DNA of 64,000 nucleotides from Natronoflexus pectinivorans (GCF_004345615.1 NZ_SLWK01000004.1:62001-126000); one strand, 5' to 3'. Shown: positions 38,009 through 46,794, counted from the stretch's first letter. Notes: generated from the sequence alone by a model not told the origin. A program made the numbers and translations.

Positions 38009-41000
38009 ATGAAGTACGAAAAAAGAGGCATCATCCTAAAACAATACATAATATTATTTGCTACCTTAATACTTTCAAGTTTCCCAAGCTCTGGTTATGC
38101 CACGGAGATATTAAGGTTTGAGCATTTTAACACATCAAGAGGCCTTTCGCAAAACACGGCATCAAGCGTGCTTTGTGATTCCCGTGGTTATTTATGGATT
38201 GGAACCAACAACGGATTAAATCGTTATGATGGGAATAAGTTCAGAGTTTTTTATTCTGAAGAAAACGGACAGATTAACTTCACACACAACAGGATAATTA
38301 ATATTTGGGAAGATGCTAAAGGTTTTATCTGGTTTGAAACCCATGATGGTCATTATCATTATTTTGATCCGGTATCGGAGCAATTCCGATCTTTATCCAG
38401 TTTCCTGACGGAATTGGAAGAAGGACATACCATCTTTTCCAGTTTCCTCCAATATTCAGAAGGTGATATTTGGTTAGGGCTTTATACAAGAGGAGTCATC
38501 CGTTTAAAGTACAATGAGGATCAACATAGGTACGATATTACCCATTACACATCACGCGGGGCAAATGCAATATCAAACAACAGAGTGTCATTTATAACAA
38601 AAGATGCCGAAGAGAACATCTGGATTGGCACACAAAAAGGACTTACACTAATAGAACAACAGAGCATTGAAAGTGGATCACTCATGTTCCAGCATCTGTT
38701 TATAACACATTCCTTCACATCCCATATAGAAACTGCAACAGAATTATGGTTTGGGACAGCTGATGCGGGAATATTGAAGTTTCAAAAACCCATGCAACTC
38801 TACACCTTCGTCAATACAGAGAATACCTCCACGCTGCAATCAAATCACATAACCCTCTTGCACATTACCAGAGGGAGCCAGATTATTGCAGGTTTTGACC
38901 AGAATGGATTGCAGATTAAATCAGTTCAGACAAACCAATGGCAAACCATCGCGTTAAATGGTTCTCATGTGAACAAAATATATGAGGACAGATTCGGAAT
39001 GATCTGGATTGCAACTGAAGAATTTGGATTAACAGGATTTAACCCTTCTACAAATCAAACAAAAAGGCATCAGTTTCTTGATCCGGGCAGTGAAGTAGTT
39101 CCAGATGAAGAACGACATATTTTCTTTGAAGACAGCAACGATAACCTTTGGGTGGGCACACATGAAGGAGCTTTAAATCTTTATGATCGTGACAATCATG
39201 TATTTGTACATTTCAGGAATGATCCATCTGATCCGAATTCGATTTCGTCAAACGTGGTATTGAGCATTGCGGAAGATCATTCAGGACAACTCTGGATTGG
39301 AACCGGGCAGTTTCACGGAGGAGTAGAAAAAGTGATATTAAGAAATCCTGCCCTTGACCACATTCTTCCTGCTCCTGCCCCTCGACACATCTCAAAAAAC
39401 ATCGTAAGAGCGGTTTTCGAAGATCTGCAAAACAGAATCTGGATAGCAACAAAAGCTGGAAGATTACATGTATTCGAGAATGGCACACAGATCCATGAAT
39501 TTACCAGATTCGCCACACCCCAAGGAATCATATCAGGCTTTAATGTTTATTGTATTGTTTTGGATAATGATGGCCATTTATGGCTGGGTTCAAAAGGGAA
39601 AGGAATACTAATCAGCCGACAGCCACTTTCTGACTATTCAAATCTTTCAAATATTACTTTTGATAATTACATCCCCGAAGACAATGACTCAACAACGTTG
39701 AGTCATGTCAACATATACAGTATGACAAAAGACAAAAATGGGAACATCTGGCTTGGTACATACGGAAATGGAGTGAACATATCCTACAAAAACAGTGACG
39801 GAACATATTCATTTACAAGAATTACTGAAGAGAACAGTCGTCTATCAAGCAACCTGGTAAGAAATATTCTTGCAGACTCAAACGGAAGGATATGGATTGC
39901 CACAGGATATGGGCTTAATCTTATTGAGAATATATCTCAAATCCATGAAAACAATATAGAAATCAGGTCATTTTTCACCGGCCAATACCCCGGAAGCATC
40001 AGCCTCAATGATGTTATTCATTTATATGAAGATTCCGGAAATAACATTTGGGCTGCAACTTTTGGCGGGGGGATAAACAGACTAACAGATTTAAATGAAA
40101 AACAAGCCATATTCGAAGTTTTTAATCAATCTCATGGACTTAGCAACAATGTAGTTTACAGTATCCAGGAAGATAACCAGGGTTTTTTATGGTTCAGTAC
40201 CGAAAACGGTCTGAGCAGACTCAACACCACGAATAACTCATTCGAGGTATTCAACACAAATAATGGTTTAAACTTTAACATATTCTCGGAAAACACCTCA
40301 TATAGAACCCGTGATGGAAGGCTTCTTTTCGGAGGCTTTATTGGTTTGGAAGTCATATCTCCCGACAAAATAGTTATTCCGCAATGGAACAGACAGGTTG
40401 AACTAACCAATTTTCAGCTTTTCAACAAAGATGTGCCAATTGGAGAAGGCTCACCACTGCAAAAGAGCATCTCTTTTACCAAGGAGATAGTTTTGAGACA
40501 TTTTCAATCAAGCTTTAGTTTTGAATTTTCTGTACTTGATTTTCTGGACCCTGATAAAACACAGTATGCCTATAAGCTAGATAACTTTGATGACGACTGG
40601 AACGTTGTAAACCAGGTTCCCCAGGCGACATATACCAACTTATCGCCAGGGGATTACATTTTCAGAGTAAGAGCAACCAACCGATCTGGTGAATGGATTG
40701 ACAATGAACGCAATTTACATATTACCATTCTTCCGCCCTGGTACAAAACCCGCTGGGCATTTATGCTTTATTCGGGACTACTGGTGATGTTGTTTATGGT
40801 TATATTTTCTACCATCGCCAAAATAAACAGGTATAGAAACGACCTGAAAATTGAAAAGCGGGTGAACGAAATGAAACTCAGGTTTTTCACTAACATTTCT
40901 CATGAAATACGTACACCACTCACCTTGATCATAGGGCCTATTGAGGATCTTATAAAAAAACCGGTTTTGGACAACAGCGATAAACCAAAACTGGAAATAA

Positions 41001-42430
41001 TCAGGCGAAATGGCAAACGTATGCTCCACCTGACAAATCAGCTTTTGGACTTCAGAAAAGTCCAAAACAACAAGATGGGGCTAAAAATCAGCGAATTCGA
41101 CATTGTCGAATTTACCAGAAATATTTACGAGAGTTTTGAACCTCTTGCAAATCATAAGAATCTCGTTTATGAGTTCAATACATCAACAAAATCCTACTTT
41201 ATTTGGGCAGACCCTACAAAGCTGGATATGATCATTTATAACATCATTTCAAATGCTCTGAAGTTTACTGGTGCATCAAAACATGTTAAAATAGAGCTGA
41301 ATAACAACGAAGAATCCGAATTCTTTCATATCAAAATATCCGATGAGGGACGAGGAATAGCGAAAGAGGAGCTGCCACAGATTTTTGAAAGATATACCAT
41401 TTTAAGTGGAAAAGAACTTGCCGGAACAGGAATTGGATTGTCACTTTCCAATGAGTTAACACGTCTTCATCATGGAGAAATAACAGTGGAATCGGAACCC
41501 GGTGCGGGAAGTAGCTTTACTCTTAAACTCAGAAAAGGTAAAGAGCATTTTGTTAATGATGAAAAGGTAATTATGGCCGGAGGAGAAGAGAAAACGGTTG
41601 AAACAATCATCAAACCATCTCCTCACGAAGAAATTATCAGTTCCAGCAGTGAACCCGATATTTTAAAAGTCAGAAATGGAGACAGGCCGCTTGTCATGAT
41701 TGTTGAAGACAATCATGAAATAGGAGAGTATATCAGTCAATCGCTAAGTCCTGATTTTGTAAGCTGCCTGGCATCGAACGGACAAGAGGCTCTCGATCTT
41801 TTGAATAGTCAAAACCCGGATCTTATTATTTCAGATGTGATGATGCCGGTTATGGATGGCATGGAAATGACTGAAAAGATTAAAGAGAATTTTGCAACAA
41901 GTCACATTCCCATCATCCTGTTAACATCAAAATCGGGAGTAAACGACCAGATTGCAGGAGTAGAAAAGGGAGCTGATGTTTATATAACCAAGCCCTTTAA
42001 CTCAGATTACCTCAAAGCAGTGGCAAAGAACCTCATTGAACAAAGAAAGAATATATTTGCCAAATTCAGAGATAACAAAACCATTGATCCATCCACGCTG
42101 AAGGTAAATTCAAAGGATGAAGAGTTTTTGCAAAAGCTCATATCATATGTAGAAGAAAATCATTCGGAAGAATTTACCATAGAGGAGCTGGCTGACACCC
42201 TTTGTGTGAGTCGTACTGTATTCTATAACAAAGTAAAAGGATTAACCGGACTCAGTCCGGTAGAATTTGTGAGGCAGTTGAAACTGAAAATCGCTGCTCA
42301 TTTGCTAACTCAAGGATACAACGTTTCAGAAGCCGCCATAAAAGTAGGTTTTTCCGATGCAAGATATTTTAGCAGACAGTTTAAAGCACTATTTGGCTAT
42401 TTGCCAAGTAAGCATTCACAAAAAAAATAA
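38009..42430 (+). CDS. hybrid two-component system sensor/regulator (HTCS)
   Basis: One-protein signalling system of Bacteroidota that senses oligosaccharides in the periplasm and activates glycan-degradation genes. In order: signal peptide (to about residue 32); a two-propeller periplasmic sensor with many W-I-G-T repeats (YLWIGTNNGLNRYDG, IWIGTQKGL, LWVGTHEGAL) to about residue 770; a Y_Y_Y domain (YAYKLDNFDDDWN); a membrane segment at about 914-936; histidine kinase with phospho-His965 in NISHEIRTPLTLI; ATPase with GTGIGLSLS; receiver with Asp1276 in ISDVMMPVMDG; AraC HTH pair (IEELADTLCVSRTVFYNKVKG) at the C-terminus. At 1473 residues it is full length. Divergent from the CE12-GH105 operon, its likely target. 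Confidence 0.95.
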   Translation: MKYEKRGIILKQYIILFATLILSSFPSSGYATEILRFEHFNTSRGLSQNTASSVLCDSRGYLWIGTNNGLNRYDGNKFRVFYSEENGQINFTHNRIINIWEDAKGFIWFETHDGHYHYFDPVSEQFRSLSSFLTELEEGHTIFSSFLQYSEGDIWLGLYTRGVIRLKYNEDQHRYDITHYTSRGANAISNNRVSFITKDAEENIWIGTQKGLTLIEQQSIESGSLMFQHLFITHSFTSHIETATELWFGTADAGILKFQKPMQLYTFVNTENTSTLQSNHITLLHITRGSQIIAGFDQNGLQIKSVQTNQWQTIALNGSHVNKIYEDRFGMIWIATEEFGLTGFNPSTNQTKRHQFLDPGSEVVPDEERHIFFEDSNDNLWVGTHEGALNLYDRDNHVFVHFRNDPSDPNSISSNVVLSIAEDHSGQLWIGTGQFHGGVEKVILRNPALDHILPAPAPRHISKNIVRAVFEDLQNRIWIATKAGRLHVFENGTQIHEFTRFATPQGIISGFNVYCIVLDNDGHLWLGSKGKGILISRQPLSDYSNLSNITFDNYIPEDNDSTTLSHVNIYSMTKDKNGNIWLGTYGNGVNISYKNSDGTYSFTRITEENSRLSSNLVRNILADSNGRIWIATGYGLNLIENISQIHENNIEIRSFFTGQYPGSISLNDVIHLYEDSGNNIWAATFGGGINRLTDLNEKQAIFEVFNQSHGLSNNVVYSIQEDNQGFLWFSTENGLSRLNTTNNSFEVFNTNNGLNFNIFSENTSYRTRDGRLLFGGFIGLEVISPDKIVIPQWNRQVELTNFQLFNKDVPIGEGSPLQKSISFTKEIVLRHFQSSFSFEFSVLDFLDPDKTQYAYKLDNFDDDWNVVNQVPQATYTNLSPGDYIFRVRATNRSGEWIDNERNLHITILPPWYKTRWAFMLYSGLLVMLFMVIFSTIAKINRYRNDLKIEKRVNEMKLRFFTNISHEIRTPLTLIIGPIEDLIKKPVLDNSDKPKLEIIRRNGKRMLHLTNQLLDFRKVQNNKMGLKISEFDIVEFTRNIYESFEPLANHKNLVYEFNTSTKSYFIWADPTKLDMIIYNIISNALKFTGASKHVKIELNNNEESEFFHIKISDEGRGIAKEELPQIFERYTILSGKELAGTGIGLSLSNELTRLHHGEITVESEPGAGSSFTLKLRKGKEHFVNDEKVIMAGGEEKTVETIIKPSPHEEIISSSSEPDILKVRNGDRPLVMIVEDNHEIGEYISQSLSPDFVSCLASNGQEALDLLNSQNPDLIISDVMMPVMDGMEMTEKIKENFATSHIPIILLTSKSGVNDQIAGVEKGADVYITKPFNSDYLKAVAKNLIEQRKNIFAKFRDNKTIDPSTLKVNSKDEEFLQKLISYVEENHSEEFTIEELADTLCVSRTVFYNKVKGLTGLSPVEFVRQLKLKIAAHLLTQGYNVSEAAIKVGFSDARYFSRQFKALFGYLPSKHSQKK

Positions 42431-42450
42431 AAAAAAATCACCGTTTTTTA

Positions 42451-42481
42451 TTTGCAAATTTCTAAAACCGATGTATCTTTG
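42451..42481 (+). promoter_or_regulatory. consensus promoter upstream of ung
   Basis: TTTG (42451-42454), exactly 19 nt, TATCTTTG (42474-42481): perfect match to the Bacteroidetes -33/-7 consensus. Predicted start near 42487-42490, leaving a leader of about 85 nt before ung. Confidence 0.8.
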
Positions 42482-42503
42482 TAGTGGGTTAGGGTTAAGG
42501 TTA

Positions 42504-42545
42504 AAAGAGGTTGCCAAAATCGTTTGGTAGCCTCTTTTATATTTA
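42504..42545 (+). ncRNA. leader hairpin before ung, possible attenuator or short RNA
   Basis: TAAAAGAGG (from about 42504) pairs with CCTCTTTTA (to about 42540); the next bases TTG/TAG can pair through wobbles, and CCAAA pairs with TTTGG around an ATCG loop, giving about 17 bp. A T-rich ATATTTATGCCCTTTTT follows. The unit copies the design at 26823: promoter, about 15-25 nt, stable four-base-loop hairpin, then a gene. Confidence 0.45.
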
Positions 42546-42572
42546 TGCCCTTTTTACAATTTATTGTGAATC

Positions 42573-43244
42573 ATGCCGAATCTGGAACCAGTAATTGAAG
42601 AGAGCTGGAAGAATGCTCTTAGCAAAGAATTTGATGCTCCGTATTTTCTTGAACTTAAAAAGTTTCTACTAGAAGAGAAACAGAGCCAAACCATTTTCCC
42701 TCCGGGCAATTTAATATTTAATGCGTTTAACCATACTCCACTTGGAAAGATTAAAGTAGTTCTTCTGGGTCAAGACCCTTACCATGGAGCAGGTCAGGCA
42801 CATGGACTATGTTTCTCCGTACCGGATGGTGTGAGACAACCTCCATCACTTAAAAATATTTTTAAAGAGATTCAAGAGGATATTGGTACTCCCCCACCCC
42901 ATTCGGGCGACCTTACCCGATGGGCCAAGCAAGGCATACTACTTCTTAACGCAACACTTACTGTGCGTGCAAGCACAGCAGGCTCGCATCAGGGTAAAGG
43001 GTGGGAACAATTTACCGATGCAGCCATAAAAGCCGTCTCTAACGAATGCCAAAATGTTGTTTTCTTGCTTTGGGGTAGATATGCGCAAAACAAAGCTTCA
43101 TTAATAGATTCATCAAAACATTTAATATTAAAAGCAGCCCATCCTTCTCCTTTTTCGGCATACAATGGTTTTTTGGGATGTAAACACTTCTCCAAAACCA
43201 ACGAATGGCTTCAAAATCATGGCAAGGAAGCCATTGTTTGGTAA
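42573..43244 (+). CDS. ung: uracil-DNA glycosylase
   Basis: Family 1 UDG that excises uracil from DNA. Catalytic Asp68 lies in LGQDPYHGAGQAHGL, the uracil-specificity block is GILLLNATLTVR, and catalytic His190 is in HPSPFSAYNGFLGCKHF, the minor-groove loop. The usual HPSPLS is HPSPFS here, a conservative change. Length (223) is standard. The last 28 nt overlap the convergent CrtA-like gene. Confidence 0.96.
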   Translation: MPNLEPVIEESWKNALSKEFDAPYFLELKKFLLEEKQSQTIFPPGNLIFNAFNHTPLGKIKVVLLGQDPYHGAGQAHGLCFSVPDGVRQPPSLKNIFKEIQEDIGTPPPHSGDLTRWAKQGILLLNATLTVRASTAGSHQGKGWEQFTDAAIKAVSNECQNVVFLLWGRYAQNKASLIDSSKHLILKAAHPSPFSAYNGFLGCKHFSKTNEWLQNHGKEAIVW

Positions 43245-43966
43245 GAATATTGAGAAACAGGATCGGTTCCTCGCCAGCAACCTTTGGTTTCAAGAATAAG
43301 AAACCGGGCAAAAAGATCTTCTCTGAAAACTTTGAATTGATGAGCCATTTCTACGACTTTCGCATGAGCACCTGATTTGTGGTATGCAAATTTCTGCATA
43401 TCCCCTAGCGATTTCCAAATTGAAATAGTGGCTTGTTCAATAAGAGGAAGTTCTCCTATGCCTTTAGTGAAAAGCAAACCCATTGATTTTTTTTGAGATT
43501 TGGTGACAGAGGAAACATGCAACCAGAATTTCAATAATCGTTTGAGACGAATTGAAGCTCGAGTAATGACCACCAAAGGTTTATCTCTTATTTCCATTTC
43601 AGATGGATGAAATGGATTGACCCCAGACCAACTGCCCCTTGATTGAACTGGAATCATAAATATTGTATAAATCTCTTTGGTACGAAATCTGAAATCATTC
43701 ATGATTTCAGATGAACTTTCAAAATTTTTAGCAGCATCCATATCATCCCACACAGTTAACATTGCATAAGTAGTAAAATCAGGTTTTATACTAAAACCAA
43801 ATCCGCCCCCGGTGCCTAATAACTTAAAAAAACTCAAATGCTTAACATTTTCAAGTCGTGATTTCATAAAATTCATCTGCATCATGCCCCAAAATCGGTT
43901 TCTTAAGGGATAGTGGAAAAAACTCATGACAACAAAACATTGAGAGTTATCTCTTTTAAAATCCAT
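43217..43966 (-). CDS. CrtA (spheroidene monooxygenase)-like protein
   Basis: A 249-residue protein with the conserved blocks of the CrtA family: FKLLGTGGGFGFSIKPDFTTY, SWSGVNPFHPS, VITRASIRLKRLLKFW, KGIGELPLIEQATISIWKS and FREDLFARFLI followed by GCWRGTDP. In phototrophs CrtA oxygenates spheroidene, but homologues are found in many non-phototrophic Bacteroidota where no carotenoid role is shown. No other carotenoid gene is in the window, so the reaction is unknown. It overlaps the 3' end of ung by 28 nt on the opposite strand. Confidence 0.75.
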   Translation of the reverse strand: MDFKRDNSQCFVVMSFFHYPLRNRFWGMMQMNFMKSRLENVKHLSFFKLLGTGGGFGFSIKPDFTTYAMLTVWDDMDAAKNFESSSEIMNDFRFRTKEIYTIFMIPVQSRGSWSGVNPFHPSEMEIRDKPLVVITRASIRLKRLLKFWLHVSSVTKSQKKSMGLLFTKGIGELPLIEQATISIWKSLGDMQKFAYHKSGAHAKVVEMAHQFKVFREDLFARFLILETKGCWRGTDPVSQYSYQTMASLP

Positions 43967-44227
43967 AACTACAAATTAATTAAAATTAAAATCCATAATC
44001 TATTGAAAAAGAATTCATGCAGAAATGTTCTTCCTGAAACACTTTACGAATATAGATAAAAAACATCACGAACAAGAATAAATCCCTCACCGGACTTGTA
44101 TGATGCAATTAAGCAAGAGAATTGCTTTAAAAATGAAACAAACCCAAAAGCTCGATCTTAAAAAGGTTAGAGCCAACAGAATTTTATTATTGAGAACAAA
44201 GATAAAGTCCTCCAACAGATAAATGTG

Positions 44228-44344
44228 TCAGATGAACTCGTATAGTCTTTGAAGAAAAGCCAGATCAATATCTGTGTCGCGATTAAAAATTGACGACCAA
44301 TCCCTAGCGAGAACGATTTCCTTTATCTGCAATCTTGATTGCAT
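44228..44344 (-). pseudogene. possible remnant of a coding region (38 codons)
   Basis: The frame reads MQSRLQIKEIVLARDW, then SSIFNRDTDIDLAFLQRLY, then EFI and a stop. The composition and amphipathic spacing look like the C-terminus of a normal cytosolic protein, and the open frame continues 10 codons upstream of this ATG until a stop. I do not recognise the family. It could be chance. Confidence 0.25.
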
Positions 44345-44529
44345 AATAAAGGACCGTTGTGGATAAGCTTCTACATTCTACAAAACAAGAATATGTATAA
44401 TAATCATTTTTGGATATATGATTTAAAGCAAAGCTCGAGTTAACACCATGCTCTGCTTGCATCCCGATTTCTCGGGAGACGTAGTTAAATCCGCACAAAA
44501 GAAGGCAGTTAGAAACTATAATGTATTAA

Positions 44530-44552
44530 AAGCGTAGTTAAAAACTACGCTT
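44530..44552. repeat. REP-like hairpin (GTAGTT/AACTAC type)
   Basis: Perfect 10-bp arms 44530-44539 and 44543-44552 around AAA. It has the same size and loop length as the hairpins around the RAYT genes 4 kb away, with paired base changes (GTAGTT/AACTAC instead of GAAGTT/AACTTC). Confidence 0.6.
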
Positions 44553-44590
44553 AGTTCTGACCAAATAATGTAACCCATGTTAATAGTCAG

Positions 44591-45715
44591 TTATTTTTGA
44601 TACTTAAGAATCTCTCCTCTGTCACCTATGGCAAAACCAATGTTCGGAGACGGAATACAAATATCCCTCACTACGCCTTGTGGCTTTTTCATTATTTCAA
44701 ATGTTAAACCACCATCAACAGACTTATAAATGTTCAAATGATTTGTACCAATAATGATCTGATCGCTGAGAGCTTTAAAATTTAGTAAAGGTGGATTTAT
44801 TTGATAATTATATCTAGACCATGATTCTCCTCCATCGCTAGTTTTGAACAAGGCGTCAGGAGAAGATACAAATCCCACCAAATCATTAACCATATCAATA
44901 TCATGAAGAAGGTATGTGCCTTTTATGGAATTCCAACTTATGCCCTTATCCGTTGTTTTATACACGTGATCTCGCGTTAAAATATAACCCGAATCATACG
45001 TTGAAGAGGTGAATGATATTTTTTTCAACAAATTGTCTAATTGAACCGTGTTTTCTTTATCAATAGTACTACTTATCATTCTCCATTGCATATTCTCAAT
45101 ATTAAAATAAGCCAATATCTTAATACTACTCATAAAATGATTATTGTACAGAAACCCCTCATTATGATTAACAAACTTCATATTTTGAAATGCACGCATC
45201 CTTAGTTGGTTATCATATATAACTTTATTTGAAGCTACTTTCTTCCAGCTTAATCCTCCATCTAAAGTCCTATAAATTCCATCTTCTGAGAGAGTAAACC
45301 CAATTTCCTCATTAATAAAGGAAAAATCATAAAGATTGGTAAATGGCAAATTCAAAGGTTGCCAGTTCATTCCACCATCAACAGTTTTAAATATGTACGG
45401 CTTAGTTGGCAAACGATTAACAACCTCCCATTTACCTTGTAGGTAATCTGTTCCATCTAAATTTAAATATTTGGGATCACTGGGAAATGATCCTGGAAAA
45501 TTAAAAACAATTTTATCGCCGTCCTCAATATTATGATCAACATATGCAGAAATAAAACCCACTTTCTCACTTATCATGTTAATCTTTTTGAGGTTATAAT
45601 CCGATTTAACAGAAATAACACTCCATGCATCTTTTCTCAAAGGAATATCATTCTCCTTATTGCAAGAGCCCAAAATGCTTGCAATGCAAAAAACTACAAT
45701 TAGTTTCTTCATCAT
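44591..45715 (-). CDS. YCF48-type beta-propeller lipoprotein
   Basis: A 374-residue lipoprotein (IASILGSC, Cys18) built of repeats with the pattern F-x-T-x-D-G-G-x-x-W: FKTVDGGMNWQPLNLPF, YRTLDGGLSWKKVAS, YKTTDKGISWNSIKG, FKTSDGGESWSRYNY, YKSVDGGLTFEIMKK. Such Asp-box-like blades are found in YCF48/Hcf136-related and sialidase-like propellers, many of unknown function in Bacteroidota. The last strand IGFAIGDRGEILKYQK closes the propeller. The start may be the second Met. No neighbour suggests a role. Confidence 0.78.
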   Translation of the reverse strand: MMKKLIVVFCIASILGSCNKENDIPLRKDAWSVISVKSDYNLKKINMISEKVGFISAYVDHNIEDGDKIVFNFPGSFPSDPKYLNLDGTDYLQGKWEVVNRLPTKPYIFKTVDGGMNWQPLNLPFTNLYDFSFINEEIGFTLSEDGIYRTLDGGLSWKKVASNKVIYDNQLRMRAFQNMKFVNHNEGFLYNNHFMSSIKILAYFNIENMQWRMISSTIDKENTVQLDNLLKKISFTSSTYDSGYILTRDHVYKTTDKGISWNSIKGTYLLHDIDMVNDLVGFVSSPDALFKTSDGGESWSRYNYQINPPLLNFKALSDQIIIGTNHLNIYKSVDGGLTFEIMKKPQGVVRDICIPSPNIGFAIGDRGEILKYQK

Positions 45716-45926
45716 GGTTAAAATTTAGGTGTAAGTTTAGTAAAAAATATTTTTTCTATTCGCGCTAATTTGACAAGGTCTCTCGAGGAATCCGTCTTTT
45801 ATTCTATACCTGCAGAAAAAGGAGGATTTTGTAAACTAAAAAAGCAGCATAAATGCACTGCAACTCGCATCTCTTTAACCCTATATCCTTCCCAAATATA
45901 TCGATACTTTTATAATTATTCAACCC

Positions 45927-45974
45927 CGCTTGGCAAATTTTCTTTGCAAGCAAAGCGGCAGAGCCGAGCGGAGG
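45927..45974. repeat. dispersed palindromic repeat (CTTTGCAAGCAAAG core), copy 1
   Basis: Outer arms CCGCTTGGC / GCCGAGCGG differ by one base; the core CTTTGC-AA-GCAAAG (45942-45955) is a perfect hairpin. Bases 45939-45970 recur with one change at 49610-49641, and the right part recurs at 48737-48754. Lies just after higA and may act as its terminator. Confidence 0.8.
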
Positions 45975-45979
45975 GGGTT

Positions 45980-46444
45980 TTAAATCATTGCAGCTGTTGA
46001 ACCTGAGATATATTCTTTAATAGATTCTATCTTCAAAAGTTTTTCTCTTTTTTCAGGTTCTAGTTTTACTTCTTTATTTCCATAAACTAAAGATTCTAAT
46101 GGTATACCTAAGTATCTGTTCAACAGGGTTATCATTTTTAAGGTCAATGGGCGTTTTCCATGCAAAACTTCCGACACCCTGGTTTTTCCTCCGAACAATG
46201 GTGCTACATCAGCCTGTTTTAAATTCATCTGTTCCATTCTAAACTTGATGGCTTCAACCGGATTTGGTGCTGCTACCGGATAATGTTCTTGCTCGTATTT
46301 TTCAACAAGTAAAGACAAAAGCTCCATTTCTTCACCTTCCGGACTGTCGGGTTCTATCACATTTTCATTGCTGTTAATCAAAGTGTAAATGCCTTCACAA
46401 GCTTCGTTGTACTCTTGCTCTGTCTTTAATATTTTAGTTTTCAT
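45980..46444 (-). CDS. higA: HigA-type antitoxin
   Basis: A 154-residue antitoxin with an N-terminal Glu-rich dimer/toxin-binding part (LINSNENVIEPDSPEGEEME) and a C-terminal HTH-XRE domain at about 78-130 (LKQADVAPLFGGKTRVSEVL, HGKRPLTLKMITLLNRYLG). This is the usual order of HigA antitoxins paired with a HigB of the PF09907 type. Its start overlaps the 3' end of higB by 11 nt, so the pair is translationally coupled, with the toxin gene first. It should repress its own promoter through the palindrome upstream of higB. Confidence 0.88.
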   Translation of the reverse strand: MKTKILKTEQEYNEACEGIYTLINSNENVIEPDSPEGEEMELLSLLVEKYEQEHYPVAAPNPVEAIKFRMEQMNLKQADVAPLFGGKTRVSEVLHGKRPLTLKMITLLNRYLGIPLESLVYGNKEVKLEPEKREKLLKIESIKEYISGSTAAMI

Positions 46445-46745
46445 AACTTACTGTTTTTACGTCTATTTTGTCGTATTCTTTATGAGTTCCGAACCAAACA
46501 ACAAAAACTATTTTCAACTTATATTCAATGTCAACAATCAGACGGTAATCATTGCCTTTTATGTTGAACACTACTCGTTTTGAACTAATAATACTGGCAT
46601 TGCCGTATTTTGATTTTAGTTCATTTGCATTGTTCCACGTTGAAAACCTAACCTCGTAAATCCAAGCTTTTATCGACTCTTCAACCTGTTGATACTTGCA
46701 TTGCTTGCAATACTCGGTTAATGTTGACTCTTTTATAATTCTCAT
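46434..46745 (-). CDS. higB: HigB-type mRNA interferase toxin
   Basis: A 103-residue RelE/HigB-fold toxin of the PF09907 group, which cuts mRNA on the ribosome. Recognisable blocks are AWIYEVRFSTWNNANELKSK, YGNASIISSKRVVFNIKGND and YRLIVDIEYKLKIVFVVWFG, ending GTHKEYDKID. Length is usual. First gene of the higBA operon; an inverted repeat and -7 box lie directly upstream. Confidence 0.88.
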   Translation of the reverse strand: MRIIKESTLTEYCKQCKYQQVEESIKAWIYEVRFSTWNNANELKSKYGNASIISSKRVVFNIKGNDYRLIVDIEYKLKIVFVVWFGTHKEYDKIDVKTVSYEN

Positions 46746-46751
46746 ACTTTA

Positions 46752-46786
46752 CAAAGATAGCAAAAGTTACCAAAAAGGGTAACTTT
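46752..46786 (-). promoter_or_regulatory. higBA promoter and autoregulatory operator
   Basis: CAAAGATA (46752-46759) is TATCTTTG on the - strand, a consensus -7 box 7 nt from the higB start. Directly upstream, AAAGTTACC (46763-46771) and GGTAACTTT (46778-46786) form a perfect 9-bp inverted repeat with a 6-nt spacer, covering the -15 to -40 region. Its place fits an operator at which the HigA-HigB complex would block RNA polymerase. Confidence 0.65.
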
Positions 46787-46794
46787 GTTTGTTT

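Larger units (their letters stand above)
43967..44590. other. gene-poor stretch between the CrtA-like and YCF48-like genes
   Basis: About 620 nt without a full gene. It holds a possible gene remnant (44228-44344, - strand) and a REP-like hairpin (44530-44552), both given separately. The rest is AT-rich and unassigned. This marks the left edge of the accessory region. Confidence 0.6.

Noticed and set aside
42484-42505. Telomere-like GGGTTAGGGTTAAGG run
   Set aside because: Only two to three imperfect units occur, within the leader of ung; there is no sign of a replicon end.
44304-44498. - strand open frame of 64 codons
   Set aside because: No signal, motif or biased composition; it competes with the more protein-like frame at 44228-44344.
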